8,207 nt of DNA from Hyphomicrobiaceae bacterium (GTDB taxonomy: Bacteria > Pseudomonadota > Alphaproteobacteria > Rhizobiales > Hyphomicrobiaceae). The stretch is from assembly GCA_020442225.1 (NCBI GenBank), contig JAGRKR010000191.1, forward strand, positions 1-8,207, written 5' to 3'. Below, one piece after another: positions 1 to 7,286 of this stretch. How positions within the stretch are numbered: position 1 is the first letter of the stretch; each line of letters opens with the position of its first letter. The notes below the pieces were generated by a model, which was given only the letters and a program-made list of their open reading frames with translations, was not told the DNA's origin and made no database searches. Made by a program: the position numbers and the translations under genes.

Positions 1-567
1 GGCGGCGAGATCGAGGTGCTCGGTTATCGCGGCATGAAGGAATACGAGATCTCGTTCGACGGCTTCGAGGTGCCGGCCGGCGCGCTGCTCGGCGGCGCCG
101 AGGGGCAAGGCTTCAAGCAGCTCATGTCGACGTTCGAGTCCGCGCGCATCCAGACGGCGGCCCGCGCCATCGGAGTCGCACAATCGGCGTTCGATCTCGG
201 CCTTCGCTACGCGCTCGACCGGCAGCAGTTCGGCAAGCCGATCTACGCCTTCCCGCGCGTCTCCAACAAGCTCGTGATGATGGCCGTCGAGATCATGATC
301 GCGCGTCAGCTCACCTATTTTGCCGCCCGCGAGAAGGACCAGGGCCGGCGCTGCGATCTCGAGGCGGGCATGGCCAAGCTGCTTGCCGCCCGCATCGCCT
401 GGGCCTCGGCCGACAATGCCGTGCAGATCCATGGCGGCAACGGCTTCGCGCTCGAATACCCCGTTTCCCGCGTGCTGTGCGATGCGCGCATTCTCAACAT
501 TTTCGAGGGCGCGGCGGAAATCCAGGCGCAGGTGATTGCACGTCGCCTGCTCGACGGCGCCAACTGA
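1..567 (+). CDS. Acyl-CoA dehydrogenase, C-terminal part (5' end outside window)
   Basis: This is the last 188 residues of an acyl-CoA dehydrogenase, a cytoplasmic FAD flavoenzyme that makes the alpha,beta double bond of an acyl-CoA and passes electrons to electron-transfer flavoprotein. The reading frame is open from base 1, so the gene begins upstream. Visible family marks are RQQFGKPI (bases about 220-243), the C-terminal signature QIHGGNGF followed by [14 protein letters not shown] (about 424-495), and IFEGAAEIQ. The glutamate of that last motif (codon 505-507) lies where medium-chain acyl-CoA dehydrogenase has its catalytic base. The domain seen is the all-alpha C-terminal FAD-binding domain plus the end of the middle beta domain. 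The substrate class (fatty acyl, branched-chain or other) cannot be told from this part. The gene ends 28 bp before the likely rsmB start, so read-through transcription into rsmB is possible. Confidence 0.93.
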   Translation, partial: GGEIEVLGYRGMKEYEISFDGFEVPAGALLGGAEGQGFKQLMSTFESARIQTAARAIGVAQSAFDLGLRYALDRQQFGKPIYAFPRVSNKLVMMAVEIMIARQLTYFAAREKDQGRRCDLEAGMAKLLAARIAWASADNAVQIHGGNGFALEYPVSRVLCDARILNIFEGAAEIQAQVIARRLLDGAN

Positions 568-584
568 TGCGCACCGCCCGACGC

Positions 585-589
585 GAGGA
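585..589 (+). promoter_or_regulatory. Shine-Dalgarno GAGGA for rsmB
   Basis: GAGGA ends 6 bases before TTG 596. It is the main reason for choosing that TTG as the rsmB start rather than the ATG at 536, which lies inside the acyl-CoA dehydrogenase gene. The two codons are in the same frame. Confidence 0.5.
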
Positions 590-595
590 CCGCCA

Positions 596-2011
596 TTGAA
601 CGAGCGCAGGCGTCATCCGAGCCGCAGCGGCCAACCCGGTCGTCCCGCGGGCCAGCGGTCCCGTCCGGGCAAACGCCAGACGCCCCCGCTGCCGGGCTTG
701 GCCGCCCGCAAGCTCGCCGCCGCCGCCGTCAGCGACGTCCTCGACCGCCATCACAGCTTCGACGCCGCCTTCCAGGCGCGCGCCGAAGCCCTCGGCCAGG
801 AGGCGCTGGCAGAGCGCGACCGCGGCTTCGCCCGGCTCATCGCCGCCACTGTGCTTCGCCGCCACGGTGTGCTTGCGGAACTGCTCGCGACCTACATCAC
901 CAAGCCGCTGCCGCGCTCCCGCGGCATGCTGGACGCCATCCTGCTGACTGCCGCGGCGCAGCTCCTTTTGCTCGACACACAACCCCATGCCGCCATCTCG
1001 CTGGCGGTGACGCTGGCGAAGTCGGACCCGCAGGCGCGCCGCTTCGAAGGTCTCACCAACGCCGTACTGCGCCGCCTCGCAACGGAAGGACCGGCGCACC
1101 TCGCCGCTTGCGAGCTGGACTGGGCCTCGCTGCCGGGCTGGCTCCGGGCGCGCTGGCGCGAAACCTACGGGGACGAGCTCGCCCGCGCCATCGCTGCAGC
1201 AAGCCTCCGGGAAGCGCCACTCGATCTCTCCGTGAAGGCGGATGCCGCACAATGGGCGGAGCGCCTCGGCGGCTTCGTCTTGTCGACCGGAACGGTGCGG
1301 CTGGCGGCCAGCGGCCGGATCGACCAGATCGACGGCTACACCGAAGGGGCCTGGTGGGTTCAGGATGCCGCAGCCGCCCTGCCTGCCCGGTTGCTCGGCG
1401 CTGTCGAGGGTCGCTCCGTGCTCGACCTCTGCGCGGCCCCTGGCGGCAAGACCGCTCAGCTCGCCGCCGCCGGCGCCATCGTGACGGCGGTGGACAGCGA
1501 CAGCGGCCGGCTCGCCCGCGTCGCCGCCAATCTGACGCGGCTCGGCCTCGAGGCTGCGACCGTCACGGCCGACGCCCGCACGTTCACGCCGGGCGCATCG
1601 GAGGCGCTTTACGATGCCGTCCTCGTCGATGCCCCGTGCACGGCGACGGGCACCATTCGCCGGCATCCGGACATTCCCCATCTGAAACGTGCGAGCGACA
1701 TCGCCAAGCTCGCCACGCTACAGGCGGAAATCCTCGCCAACGCTGCCCGGTTGGTGCGGCAGGGAGGTCGCCTCGTCTACTGCACCTGCTCCCTCGAGCC
1801 CGAGGAGTGCGAGGCGCAGATCGCGGGCTTCCTCGCCCAGCACAGCAATTTTCGCCCCGCCCCCGTAGACGGCGCGCGGTTCGGCATCCCCGCCGAATGC
1901 CTGACACCGGCTGGCCATCTGCGGACCTTGCCGTGTCACTTCGCCCTCGATCCGCCGGAGCTTTCCGGTATCGACGGCTTTTTTGCGGCAATCGTCGAGC
2001 GTGTGGGTTGA
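596..2011 (+). CDS. rsmB: 16S rRNA (cytosine-C5)-methyltransferase RsmB (NusB domain + SAM methyltransferase)
   Basis: RsmB transfers a methyl group from S-adenosylmethionine to carbon 5 of C967 (E. coli numbering) of 16S rRNA during 30S assembly. From TTG 596 the protein has 471 residues. Residues 1-33 are a basic tail rich in R, P, G and Q. A NusB-like helical RNA-binding domain spans about 35-165. The Rossmann methyltransferase domain follows, with SAM motif I DLCAAPGGKT near 275-289, motif IV DAPCTATG at 345-352 (Cys348), and motif VI YCTCSLEPEE near 395-404. By alignment with E. coli RsmB, Cys398 would be the nucleophile and Cys348 the cysteine that helps release the product. Both are present, so the enzyme should be active. 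Other RsmB/NOP2-type enzymes share the motifs, but the NusB domain points to RsmB. The start is uncertain: ATG 536 would add 20 residues and overlap the upstream gene by 32 bp. Confidence 0.93.
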   Translation: MNERRRHPSRSGQPGRPAGQRSRPGKRQTPPLPGLAARKLAAAAVSDVLDRHHSFDAAFQARAEALGQEALAERDRGFARLIAATVLRRHGVLAELLATYITKPLPRSRGMLDAILLTAAAQLLLLDTQPHAAISLAVTLAKSDPQARRFEGLTNAVLRRLATEGPAHLAACELDWASLPGWLRARWRETYGDELARAIAAASLREAPLDLSVKADAAQWAERLGGFVLSTGTVRLAASGRIDQIDGYTEGAWWVQDAAAALPARLLGAVEGRSVLDLCAAPGGKTAQLAAAGAIVTAVDSDSGRLARVAANLTRLGLEAATVTADARTFTPGASEALYDAVLVDAPCTATGTIRRHPDIPHLKRASDIAKLATLQAEILANAARLVRQGGRLVYCTCSLEPEECEAQIAGFLAQHSNFRPAPVDGARFGIPAECLTPAGHLRTLPCHFALDPPELSGIDGFFAAIVERVG

Positions 2012-2077
2012 GCGCCCCGGATGAGCCGGCGCGCCGACTTTGCCACGACCGCGAACCGAGCGTGCGCGTGCGATTTT

Positions 2078-2137
2078 GAGTGTGGTTCACGATCTCGCTG
2101 GCACGCGAATGCGATTCCATCGCGGCCGATCACACTC
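2078..2137 (+). promoter_or_regulatory. Inverted-repeat module A in the heparinase-gene leader
   Basis: GAGTGTG at 2078-2084 pairs perfectly with CACACTC at 2131-2137. The stem can grow inward by three more pairs, two of them G-U. Inside it, GCGAT at 2111-2115 and ATCGC at 2119-2123 form a small hairpin with a 3-base loop. It could be an RNA leader element or a DNA palindrome for a regulator. No known riboswitch or protein site is recognised. Confidence 0.35.
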
Positions 2138-2141
2138 TAGG

Positions 2142-2197
2142 GTGCGATCGGTCGGATCGGCGGCGCGGATCGCCGCTGTCGGGAACGTGAATCGCAC
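2142..2197 (+). promoter_or_regulatory. Inverted-repeat module B in the heparinase-gene leader
   Basis: GTGCGAT at 2142-2148 pairs perfectly with ATCGCAC at 2191-2197. It encloses a GC hairpin: GCGGCG 2160-2165 with CGCCGC 2171-2176 and a 5-base loop, extendable to 2158/2178 through one G-U pair. The module ends 3 bases before the Shine-Dalgarno. There is no run of T, so it is not a classic Rho-independent terminator for rsmB. Its function is unknown and chance pairing in GC-rich DNA is possible. Confidence 0.38.
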
Positions 2198-2200
2198 ACC

Positions 2201-2206
2201 GGAGGG
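2201..2206 (+). promoter_or_regulatory. Shine-Dalgarno GGAGGG for the heparinase-like gene
   Basis: This near-perfect Shine-Dalgarno lies 8 bases before GTG 2215 and fixes that GTG as the start. It is the strongest ribosome-binding site in the window. Confidence 0.75.
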
Positions 2207-2214
2207 CAGCGACA

Positions 2215-3966
2215 GTGTCGCAACGCGGCATGCGCGACCGGACACGTTTGGCGCGCTTCGCGGCAGGTCAGGCCGGACGCGCTATGGTCTCGCGTCTGCT
2301 GCGCTCCCGGCTGCTGCGCTGGCGTTTCGGACCTCTGGCCGACCGCCTGATCCTGGTGCCGCAGGACTTGCGCACGGGCGACCCGAGCTTCGCCAGCGAG
2401 CTGGCCTACGGGCAGATGGGTCTCGCTGGCGTGTCGGCGAGCCTTGCCGAGCGCTCGCCGTTCGAGGTGCCGCCGCCGAGTGAGGCGTGGGAGCGGACAC
2501 TACACGGCTTCGGCTGGCTGCGACACATGAAGGCGGCGCGCTCGGATCGCCATCGCGACGCCGCGCGCAAGCTGGTTGCCAGATGGGTCGAGCTCGAGCA
2601 GCAGTCGCGCCTGTCGGGCCTGGCCTTCGAGAGCGAGGTCGTCGCGCGCCGCATCATCTCCTGGCTCTCGCACGCACCGCTGCTGCTCGAAGGCGTCGAT
2701 CAGGCCCATTACGCCGCCGTGCTCGAGAGCCTCGGCCGTCAGGTTCAGCGCCTCGCGACGTCGCGCACCTCGTCGCGCCAGGGCTATCCGCGCCTGCTCG
2801 CCGCGACCGCCCTCCTTCTCGCCGCGCTGACGATTTCCGAGCAGGAGCGCCATCTCGAGGAGCATACGCGCAACTTCCTGGCCGAGCTCGAGGACCAGCT
2901 TCTCGACGACGGCGGCCACGTCTCGCGCAATCCGGCCGTGCTCGTCGACATTCTGCTCGATCTGCTGCCGTTGCGGCAGTGCTTCCTGGCCAGGGGGCTG
3001 GCGCCGCCCGAGACGCTGCTGGCGGCCATCCCCCGCATGATTCTGATGTTGCGCTATCTGCGGCTCGGCGACGGCTCGCTCGCCCGCTTCAATGGCGTCG
3101 GCGCCGCGCGCTCGGATCACCTGGCCACGGTGCTGGCCTACGACGATCCCCAGGCGCGTCCTCTGCTGGCGGCGCAGCCCTCACGCTACGTGCGTCTGCA
3201 GCGGCGGCGCACCGTCGTCGTCATGGACGTCGGCGGCCCGCCGCCCCTGGAGCTGGCGGGCGAAGCTCACAGCGGCTGCCTGTCATTCGAGATGAGCTCG
3301 GGCCGCCACGTCCTCATCGTCAACTGCGGCTCGCCGGGAACCTCTGGGGACAAGGCGCGGGCGGCAGCGCGGGCCACGGCCGCGCATTCCACGCTCTGCC
3401 TGGACGAGAAGTCGTCATCGAGCCTCGTCGAGAGCCGTCTGTTCGAGCGCAGCATCGGCGCGCTGCCGATCGAGGGACCGCCGACGGTCTCGGCCCGCCT
3501 CAAGGACGAGGACGGCTCCATGAGCATCGACGCCGCTCACGACGGCTACCTCGCGCGTTACGGGCTCATCCACAGCCGCGAGATCCTGCTCGACGCCCTG
3601 GGCGAGCGCGTCGACGGCTACGATCGGCTCGATCCCGACAAGGGTGTGCTCAGGCTGGCGCACGACGTGCCGTTCGCGATCCATTTCCATCTGCACCCCG
3701 ACATCCTGCTGCATGTCGACGCCTCGCCCTCGACCGTCACCCTCGAGACGCGTAGCGGTGAGCTTTGGCAGTTCTCCGCGCCCGGCGTGCCGCTCTCGAT
3801 CGAGGAAAGCACCTATCACGGCGACCTGTCGGGGCCTCGCAAGTCCGTCCAGATCGTGCTTCGCGGGGCCTGCCCGGGATCGACGCAACTGCGCTGGACA
3901 CTCATCCGCGATGCCAGCGCCAAGCCCCGTGCGGGCGCGGACGGCAGCACCGCCGGGGACGCCTGA
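2215..3966 (+). CDS. Heparinase II/III-like family protein
   Basis: The predicted protein has 583 residues and resembles the heparinase II/III-like family of Hyphomicrobiales. Characterised relatives are polysaccharide lyases that cleave acidic glycans, but the substrate of this branch is not established, so no reaction is assigned. Residues about 100-330 look helical, as in the alpha/alpha toroid of the family, and include [10 protein letters not shown] near 285-294. The C-terminal half (about 340-570) is rich in predicted strands, as in the family's beta-sandwich, and carries HDGY at 442-445 and the histidine cluster HFHLHPD at 490-496, which could bind metal or substrate. The N-terminus is basic and shows no Sec signal peptide or membrane segment. 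That is unusual, since known heparinases are exported. The GTG start is supported by GGAGGG just upstream. The gene sits between rsmB and purH, an order I recall from related genomes, and that tells little about its job. Confidence 0.82.
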   Translation: MSQRGMRDRTRLARFAAGQAGRAMVSRLLRSRLLRWRFGPLADRLILVPQDLRTGDPSFASELAYGQMGLAGVSASLAERSPFEVPPPSEAWERTLHGFGWLRHMKAARSDRHRDAARKLVARWVELEQQSRLSGLAFESEVVARRIISWLSHAPLLLEGVDQAHYAAVLESLGRQVQRLATSRTSSRQGYPRLLAATALLLAALTISEQERHLEEHTRNFLAELEDQLLDDGGHVSRNPAVLVDILLDLLPLRQCFLARGLAPPETLLAAIPRMILMLRYLRLGDGSLARFNGVGAARSDHLATVLAYDDPQARPLLAAQPSRYVRLQRRRTVVVMDVGGPPPLELAGEAHSGCLSFEMSSGRHVLIVNCGSPGTSGDKARAAARATAAHSTLCLDEKSSSSLVESRLFERSIGALPIEGPPTVSARLKDEDGSMSIDAAHDGYLARYGLIHSREILLDALGERVDGYDRLDPDKGVLRLAHDVPFAIHFHLHPDILLHVDASPSTVTLETRSGELWQFSAPGVPLSIEESTYHGDLSGPRKSVQIVLRGACPGSTQLRWTLIRDASAKPRAGADGSTAGDA

Positions 3967-3993
3967 GCAGCCTTCCGCGCCGGTTTGACGCTG

Positions 3994-4021
3994 GTTACAC
4001 GGGCGTCGATTTCCTGCTAAT
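3994..4021 (+). promoter_or_regulatory. Possible sigma-70-type promoter upstream of purH
   Basis: GTTACA (3994-3999) and GCTAAT (4016-4021) are separated by 16 bases, each matching 4 of 6 consensus positions. A better -35 match, TTGACG at 3985-3990, has no good -10 at the right distance. The 119-bp gap between the heparinase-like gene and purH also holds a 7-pair imperfect inverted repeat (3985-3991 with 4003-4009, one G-U pair). No purine-repressor or riboswitch sequence is recognised. This is weak evidence. Confidence 0.2.
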
Positions 4022-4085
4022 CCAGGCGCCGACGGGCACGAATGGCCCGGACACGGCCAGCTCCACGCAATGGATACCAGAAGAC

Positions 4086-5666
4086 ATGAGCGCTGATCCA
4101 ATCATCCGACGGGCCCTGATCTCCGTTTCCGACAAGTCCGGCGTGGTCGAGCTCGCCACGGAGCTGGTCTCGCGCGGCGTCGAGATCGTCTCGACCGGAG
4201 GGACCGCGACCCTGTTGCGCGAGGCCGGCCTCGAGGTGCGCGACGTCGCCGACCTCACGGGCTTCCCGGAGATGATGGACGGCCGCCTGAAGACGCTGCA
4301 CCCGAAGGTTCATGGCGGGCTGCTCGCCATTCGCGGCAACGCCGAGCACGACACCGCCGCCCGCGAGCACGGCATCGGGCGCATCGATCTCCTGGTGGTC
4401 AACCTCTATCCCTTCGAAGCGACCGTGGCGAAGGGCGCCGGCTTCGACGAGTGCGTCGAGAACATCGACATCGGCGGCCCGGCCATGATCCGGGCGGCTG
4501 CCAAGAATCATGCGGGCGTCGCCGTCGTGGTCGATCCGGCCGACTATGCGAAGCTGCTCGGCGACATGGCGCAGCATGGTGGTGCGACGTGCGGGAAATT
4601 CCGCCGCAAGCTCGCGCAGAAGGCTTACGCACGCACGGCCGCCTACGATGGCGCCATCTCCAACTGGCTCGGCGCAGCGGTCGATCACCCCGAGGGCAAG
4701 GGCGAAGGCTTCCCGCGCACCTTCTCGGTGCAGTTCATGCGCGCGCAGACACTGCGCTACGGCGAGAACCCGCACCAGCAGGCGGCCTTCTACGTCTCCG
4801 GCGATGCGGAGCCCGGCTCCATTTCGGCCGCCCGCCAGCTTCAGGGCAAGGAGCTCTCCTACAACAACATCGCCGACTCCGATGCCGCGCTCGAATGCGT
4901 CAAGGACTTCACCGACAAGCCGACCTGCGTCATCGTCAAGCACGCGAACCCGTGCGGCGTGGCCGAGGCTGAGACGCTCGCCGCCGCCTACGATCGCGCC
5001 TTCAAGACGGACCCGGAATCGGCTTTCGGCGGCATCATCGCCTTCAATCGTCCGCTCGACGCGGAGACGGCGGCCCTCATCGTCGAGCGACAGTTCGTCG
5101 AGGTCATCATCGCGCCGAGCGTCGGTGCCGGCGTCGAGCCGATTGTCGCCGCAAAGAAGAATGTCCGCCTGCTCGTGTGCGGCGCATGGCCTGCCCAGGC
5201 GCGGCCCCGTCTGGACTACAAGAAGGTGACGGGTGGGTTGCTGCTGCAGGATGCCGACCTCGAGCTCATGGCAGACCTCAAGATCGTGACCAGGCGTCAG
5301 CCGAGCCCGCAGGAGATGGCGGATCTCCAGTTCGCCTGGAAAGTCGCCAAGTTCGTCAAGTCGAACGCCATCGTCTACGCCAAGGACGGCGCGACCATCG
5401 GCGTCGGAGCCGGACAGATGAGCCGCGTCAACTCCTCTCGTATCGCCGTGATCAAGGCGGAGCTGGCAGGGCTGGAGGTCAAGGGCTCGGTGGTGGCGTC
5501 GGACGCGTTCTTTCCGTTCGCTGATGGGCTGTTGTCCGCCGCCTCGGCTGGCGCCACCGCAGTGATCCAGCCCGGCGGCTCCATGCGTGACGAAGAGGTC
5601 ATCAAGGCCGCCGACGCACAGAACCTGGCCATGATATTCACCAGCATGCGCCACTTCCGGCACTGA
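4086..5666 (+). CDS. purH: Bifunctional AICAR formyltransferase / IMP cyclohydrolase PurH
   Basis: PurH catalyses the last two steps of IMP synthesis in the cytoplasm: formylation of AICAR with 10-formyltetrahydrofolate, then ring closure of FAICAR. The protein has 526 residues, the usual length. The N-terminal cyclohydrolase domain (MGS-like fold, about 1-200) shows ISVSDKSG at 12-19, STGGT near 37-41, and [20 protein letters not shown] at 59-78. The formyltransferase domain shows LRYGENPHQ at 223-231, [10 protein letters not shown] at 255-264, and VKHANPCG, whose Lys285-His286 match the catalytic Lys-His pair of the family. It continues with [12 protein letters not shown] near 313, [20 protein letters not shown], and the typical ending FTSMRHFRH. 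Every motif looks intact. ATG 4086 is chosen because the family's conserved sequence starts a few residues later. It has only a weak AGAAG close upstream and no better start in frame. It follows the heparinase-like gene by 119 bp on the same strand. Confidence 0.97.
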   Translation: MSADPIIRRALISVSDKSGVVELATELVSRGVEIVSTGGTATLLREAGLEVRDVADLTGFPEMMDGRLKTLHPKVHGGLLAIRGNAEHDTAAREHGIGRIDLLVVNLYPFEATVAKGAGFDECVENIDIGGPAMIRAAAKNHAGVAVVVDPADYAKLLGDMAQHGGATCGKFRRKLAQKAYARTAAYDGAISNWLGAAVDHPEGKGEGFPRTFSVQFMRAQTLRYGENPHQQAAFYVSGDAEPGSISAARQLQGKELSYNNIADSDAALECVKDFTDKPTCVIVKHANPCGVAEAETLAAAYDRAFKTDPESAFGGIIAFNRPLDAETAALIVERQFVEVIIAPSVGAGVEPIVAAKKNVRLLVCGAWPAQARPRLDYKKVTGGLLLQDADLELMADLKIVTRRQPSPQEMADLQFAWKVAKFVKSNAIVYAKDGATIGVGAGQMSRVNSSRIAVIKAELAGLEVKGSVVASDAFFPFADGLLSAASAGATAVIQPGGSMRDEEVIKAADAQNLAMIFTSMRHFRH

Positions 5667-5690
5667 GGCTGAGAACGGCGCGCGGCGAGC

Positions 5691-5710
5691 GGCGGCCGCC
5701 CCGGAACCGG
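5691..5710. repeat. GC-rich palindromes just downstream of purH
   Basis: The perfect palindrome GGCGGCCGCC at 5691-5700 is followed directly by CCGGAACCGG, whose ends CCGG/CCGG pair across two bases. They could form short hairpins at the purH 3' end. No T-run follows, so a Rho-independent terminator is not supported. The 169-bp gap from 5667 to 5835 otherwise holds the inverted repeats listed separately and a lone -10-like TACAAT at 5729-5734 with no matching -35. Confidence 0.3.
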
Positions 5711-5745
5711 AGATAACCGCAGATCGCCTACAATTCGCGCGGGTC

Positions 5746-5786
5746 GCGCAAGAGAACGACAACCTTCTTTTGCCAGAGTCTTGCGC
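5746..5786 (+). repeat. 8-bp perfect inverted repeat ahead of the unknown gene
   Basis: GCGCAAGA at 5746-5753 and TCTTGCGC at 5779-5786 are perfect inverted repeats around a 25-base loop. A second hairpin, CCGTC 5805-5809 with GACGG 5815-5819 and a 5-base loop, lies between it and the Shine-Dalgarno at 5825. The pair could be a regulator site or RNA leader. Nothing known is recognised. Confidence 0.35.
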
Positions 5787-5824
5787 ACAATGCGTCGAGG
5801 GTATCCGTCCGACTGACGGGCTCT

Positions 5825-5828
5825 GGAG
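5825..5828 (+). promoter_or_regulatory. Shine-Dalgarno GGAG for the unknown 170-residue gene
   Basis: GGAG ends 7 bases before ATG 5836. It favours this ATG over the in-frame TTG at 5770, which would add 22 residues and lies inside the loop of the inverted repeat at 5746-5786. Confidence 0.5.
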
Positions 5829-5835
5829 TTCGTGT

Positions 5836-6348
5836 ATGCGTAGTGCCGTCATTCCATTCAGAGGCAGATCGGCTGCCAAAGTCGCGCCGACACTCGATTT
5901 CGCGCTGGTCAGGCAGCTCGTTGCGAGGCCAGCCTTATCCCTACGCGCGAATGCGGGGAACGCGGGCGCCGCCGGGGACCTTGCCCGCGAGCTCGCCGAG
6001 CACTGCGAGGCGGCCCACCGCGCCCTGGTCCTGGCCGCCTGTCATGGTGGGGGACCGATGGTGCAGCACTATCTCGTGCGCACCCTGGGCCAGGGGCCAG
6101 CGCAAGAGACACGCATCGCCGCCTTCAGCGCCCGGGACGCCTGCGACCGGCTCGGCATCTGCCCGGACCGGCACGTCTGGGTGAAGCCTGATGGACCAGC
6201 AGGCGATCCTGACGACTGCCCCGATCTCTCGCGCGTGCTCGAGGACCTGGAGGCCGAAATCGAAATCCATGCCGGCACGCCCGGCTCGACCTTCCTCGCC
6301 CGGCATCGCGCCTTGTGGATCGACCCGGACGGCATCGCCTGCCCCTGA
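5836..6348 (+). CDS. Hypothetical protein, 170 residues
   Basis: I do not recognise this family. From ATG 5836 the protein has 170 residues. It begins with a short basic stretch (about 1-16), continues with an alanine- and leucine-rich helical region that includes [14 protein letters not shown], and ends in an acidic part ([20 protein letters not shown]) followed by a tail with two WIDPDG/WVKPDG-like segments. No signal peptide, membrane segment or known catalytic motif is visible. Four cysteines lie in the second half (excluding the terminal one), without a clear metal-binding spacing. Coding status is supported by the Shine-Dalgarno, the length of open frame, and strong third-position G+C from about codon 40 onward. 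The first 40 codons instead contain AGA, AGG, TTA and CTA codons that are rare in the neighbouring genes. It stands alone on the plus strand, with 169 bp before it and 128 bp after it. Confidence 0.6.
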   Translation: MRSAVIPFRGRSAAKVAPTLDFALVRQLVARPALSLRANAGNAGAAGDLARELAEHCEAAHRALVLAACHGGGPMVQHYLVRTLGQGPAQETRIAAFSARDACDRLGICPDRHVWVKPDGPAGDPDDCPDLSRVLEDLEAEIEIHAGTPGSTFLARHRALWIDPDGIACP

Positions 6349-6465
6349 GCAGTTGCCGTCGCGCGCCCTCCGTCACGCTTCCATCACCGCCAGCGACCAC
6401 TTATGCTTTCGGCGGCCGCGCTCATGCGCTGCCGTTTCGATTGCCCGCATTTGCGTTTGAAAGCT

Positions 6466-6470
6466 GGGAG
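6466..6470 (+). promoter_or_regulatory. Shine-Dalgarno GGGAG for the NTF2-like gene
   Basis: GGGAG ends 6 bases before ATG 6477 and supports that start over longer in-frame readings from 6315, which would overlap the upstream gene. The 128-bp gap from 6349 to 6476 has a poor -10-like TATGCT at 6402-6407 without a good -35, so no promoter is called. Confidence 0.6.
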
Positions 6471-6476
6471 ACCGCG

Positions 6477-6857
6477 ATGATACCGACCGCAAGTGAGCGC
6501 GACGCGATCTTCAAGGCCTTCGGTCGCGCCTTCTTTCGACGCGACGTCGATGCGCTCTATGAGGTCGTTACACCGGATTTTGTCTGGCGCAGCCACGACG
6601 GTGGCGCCAGCGTCGTTGTGCTCGACACGCCAGACGCCATTCGTCGGCACTTCGCGGAGCGGCAGGAGAGGATTGCCAGTGCGCGCTTTGAGAACGTGGT
6701 CTTTCACCACGCCGACGATGCCACCTTCATGACCTTCACACTGTCGGAGACCGAGCGCGCGACGGGTGCGGCATCGCACTGGGTCGGCGTCGAGCGCTAT
6801 ACGTTCCGTGACGGCCGCATCGCCATGAAGGACGTCTACCGCAAGCCGGCCGGCTGA
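6477..6857 (+). CDS. Nuclear transport factor 2 (NTF2)/SnoaL-like family protein
   Basis: This is a 126-residue protein with the layout of the NTF2-like cone fold. An N-terminal helix carries the phrase FRRDVDALYEVVTPDFVWRS (about 20-39), typical of SnoaL-like proteins. A middle helix (DAIRRHFAERQERI) follows, then four strands ending in WVGVERYTFRDGRIAMKDVYRK. Family members include small isomerases, dehydratases, cyclases and ligand-binding proteins, so the reaction cannot be assigned. No signal peptide is visible and a cytoplasmic location is likely. The start is set by GGGAG. It ends 16 bp from the stop of the convergent DUF3225 gene, which has the same general fold, but the two sequences look only distantly alike by eye. 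Confidence 0.8.
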   Translation: MIPTASERDAIFKAFGRAFFRRDVDALYEVVTPDFVWRSHDGGASVVVLDTPDAIRRHFAERQERIASARFENVVFHHADDATFMTFTLSETERATGAASHWVGVERYTFRDGRIAMKDVYRKPAG

Positions 6858-6873
6858 GCCGCGCTGCCGCCGC

Positions 6874-7286
6874 TCACCATAGCGGTCCGTCGTTCACCGT
6901 CGAAACGTGCGCGGATACCACCTTCCAGCCGACATCCGGGAACCTGACCCACGTCTGGCTCTGCCGGCCCACGACATCGCGTCCGCGCACTTTGAACTCC
7001 AGATTGACGGTCGCCAGATGGTCGCCGAGCGTCAGGATCTCGAGCCGCAGGCGCTTCTCCTTCGTGCCCGGCCCTGGCGGCCGCGCCACGCGGTGCGCAT
7101 GGATCTCGTCGAAGCCGTAGCCGTTCTCGTGCAGCGCATAGCGGATGGTGTGCGGGCTCTGCCAGAACGTCGCATCGAGCACGGCGACGTCCTTGTCGAT
7201 CAGCGCCTGCTCGTAGCTCTCGAACAGCGCGCGGATCTCGGCCACGACCTCGGGACGGTTCGGAGTGAGATCTGCTGCCATGGCCA

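Noticed and set aside
494..1681. 395-codon open frame on the minus strand across the acyl-CoA dehydrogenase and rsmB genes
   Set aside because: It is antisense to a clear rsmB, has low-complexity R/A/G-rich translation, and its start has no ribosome-binding site that I can see.
2012..2214. Rho-independent terminator for rsmB
   Set aside because: The hairpins in the gap are not followed by a T-run. They lie close to the next gene's ribosome-binding site.
2487..3755. 422-codon open frame on the plus strand inside the heparinase-like gene
   Set aside because: The translation is Arg/Ala/Pro-rich, as in out-of-frame reading of GC-rich coding DNA. The overlapping frame has a strong start and family features.
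5729..5734. TACAAT as a -10 promoter element
   Set aside because: No sequence 16-18 bases upstream resembles a -35 box, and a single 5-of-6 match is not enough.
5770..5835. Longer TTG start for the unknown gene, giving a CxxC near the N-terminus
   Set aside because: There is no Shine-Dalgarno before TTG 5770, and it sits in the loop of an inverted repeat. ATG 5836 has GGAG at good spacing.
4017..5879. 620-codon open frame on the minus strand across purH
   Set aside because: It lies opposite the intact purH gene, which has all its family motifs. Long antisense frames are common in GC-rich genes, and the translation looks like no known family.
5691..6420. Same 9-base word (GGCGGCCGC, including a NotI site) at 5691 and 6411 flanking the unknown gene, possible element ends
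   Set aside because: The copies are short, GC-only words expected by chance here. There is no target-site duplication, transposase or longer shared flank.
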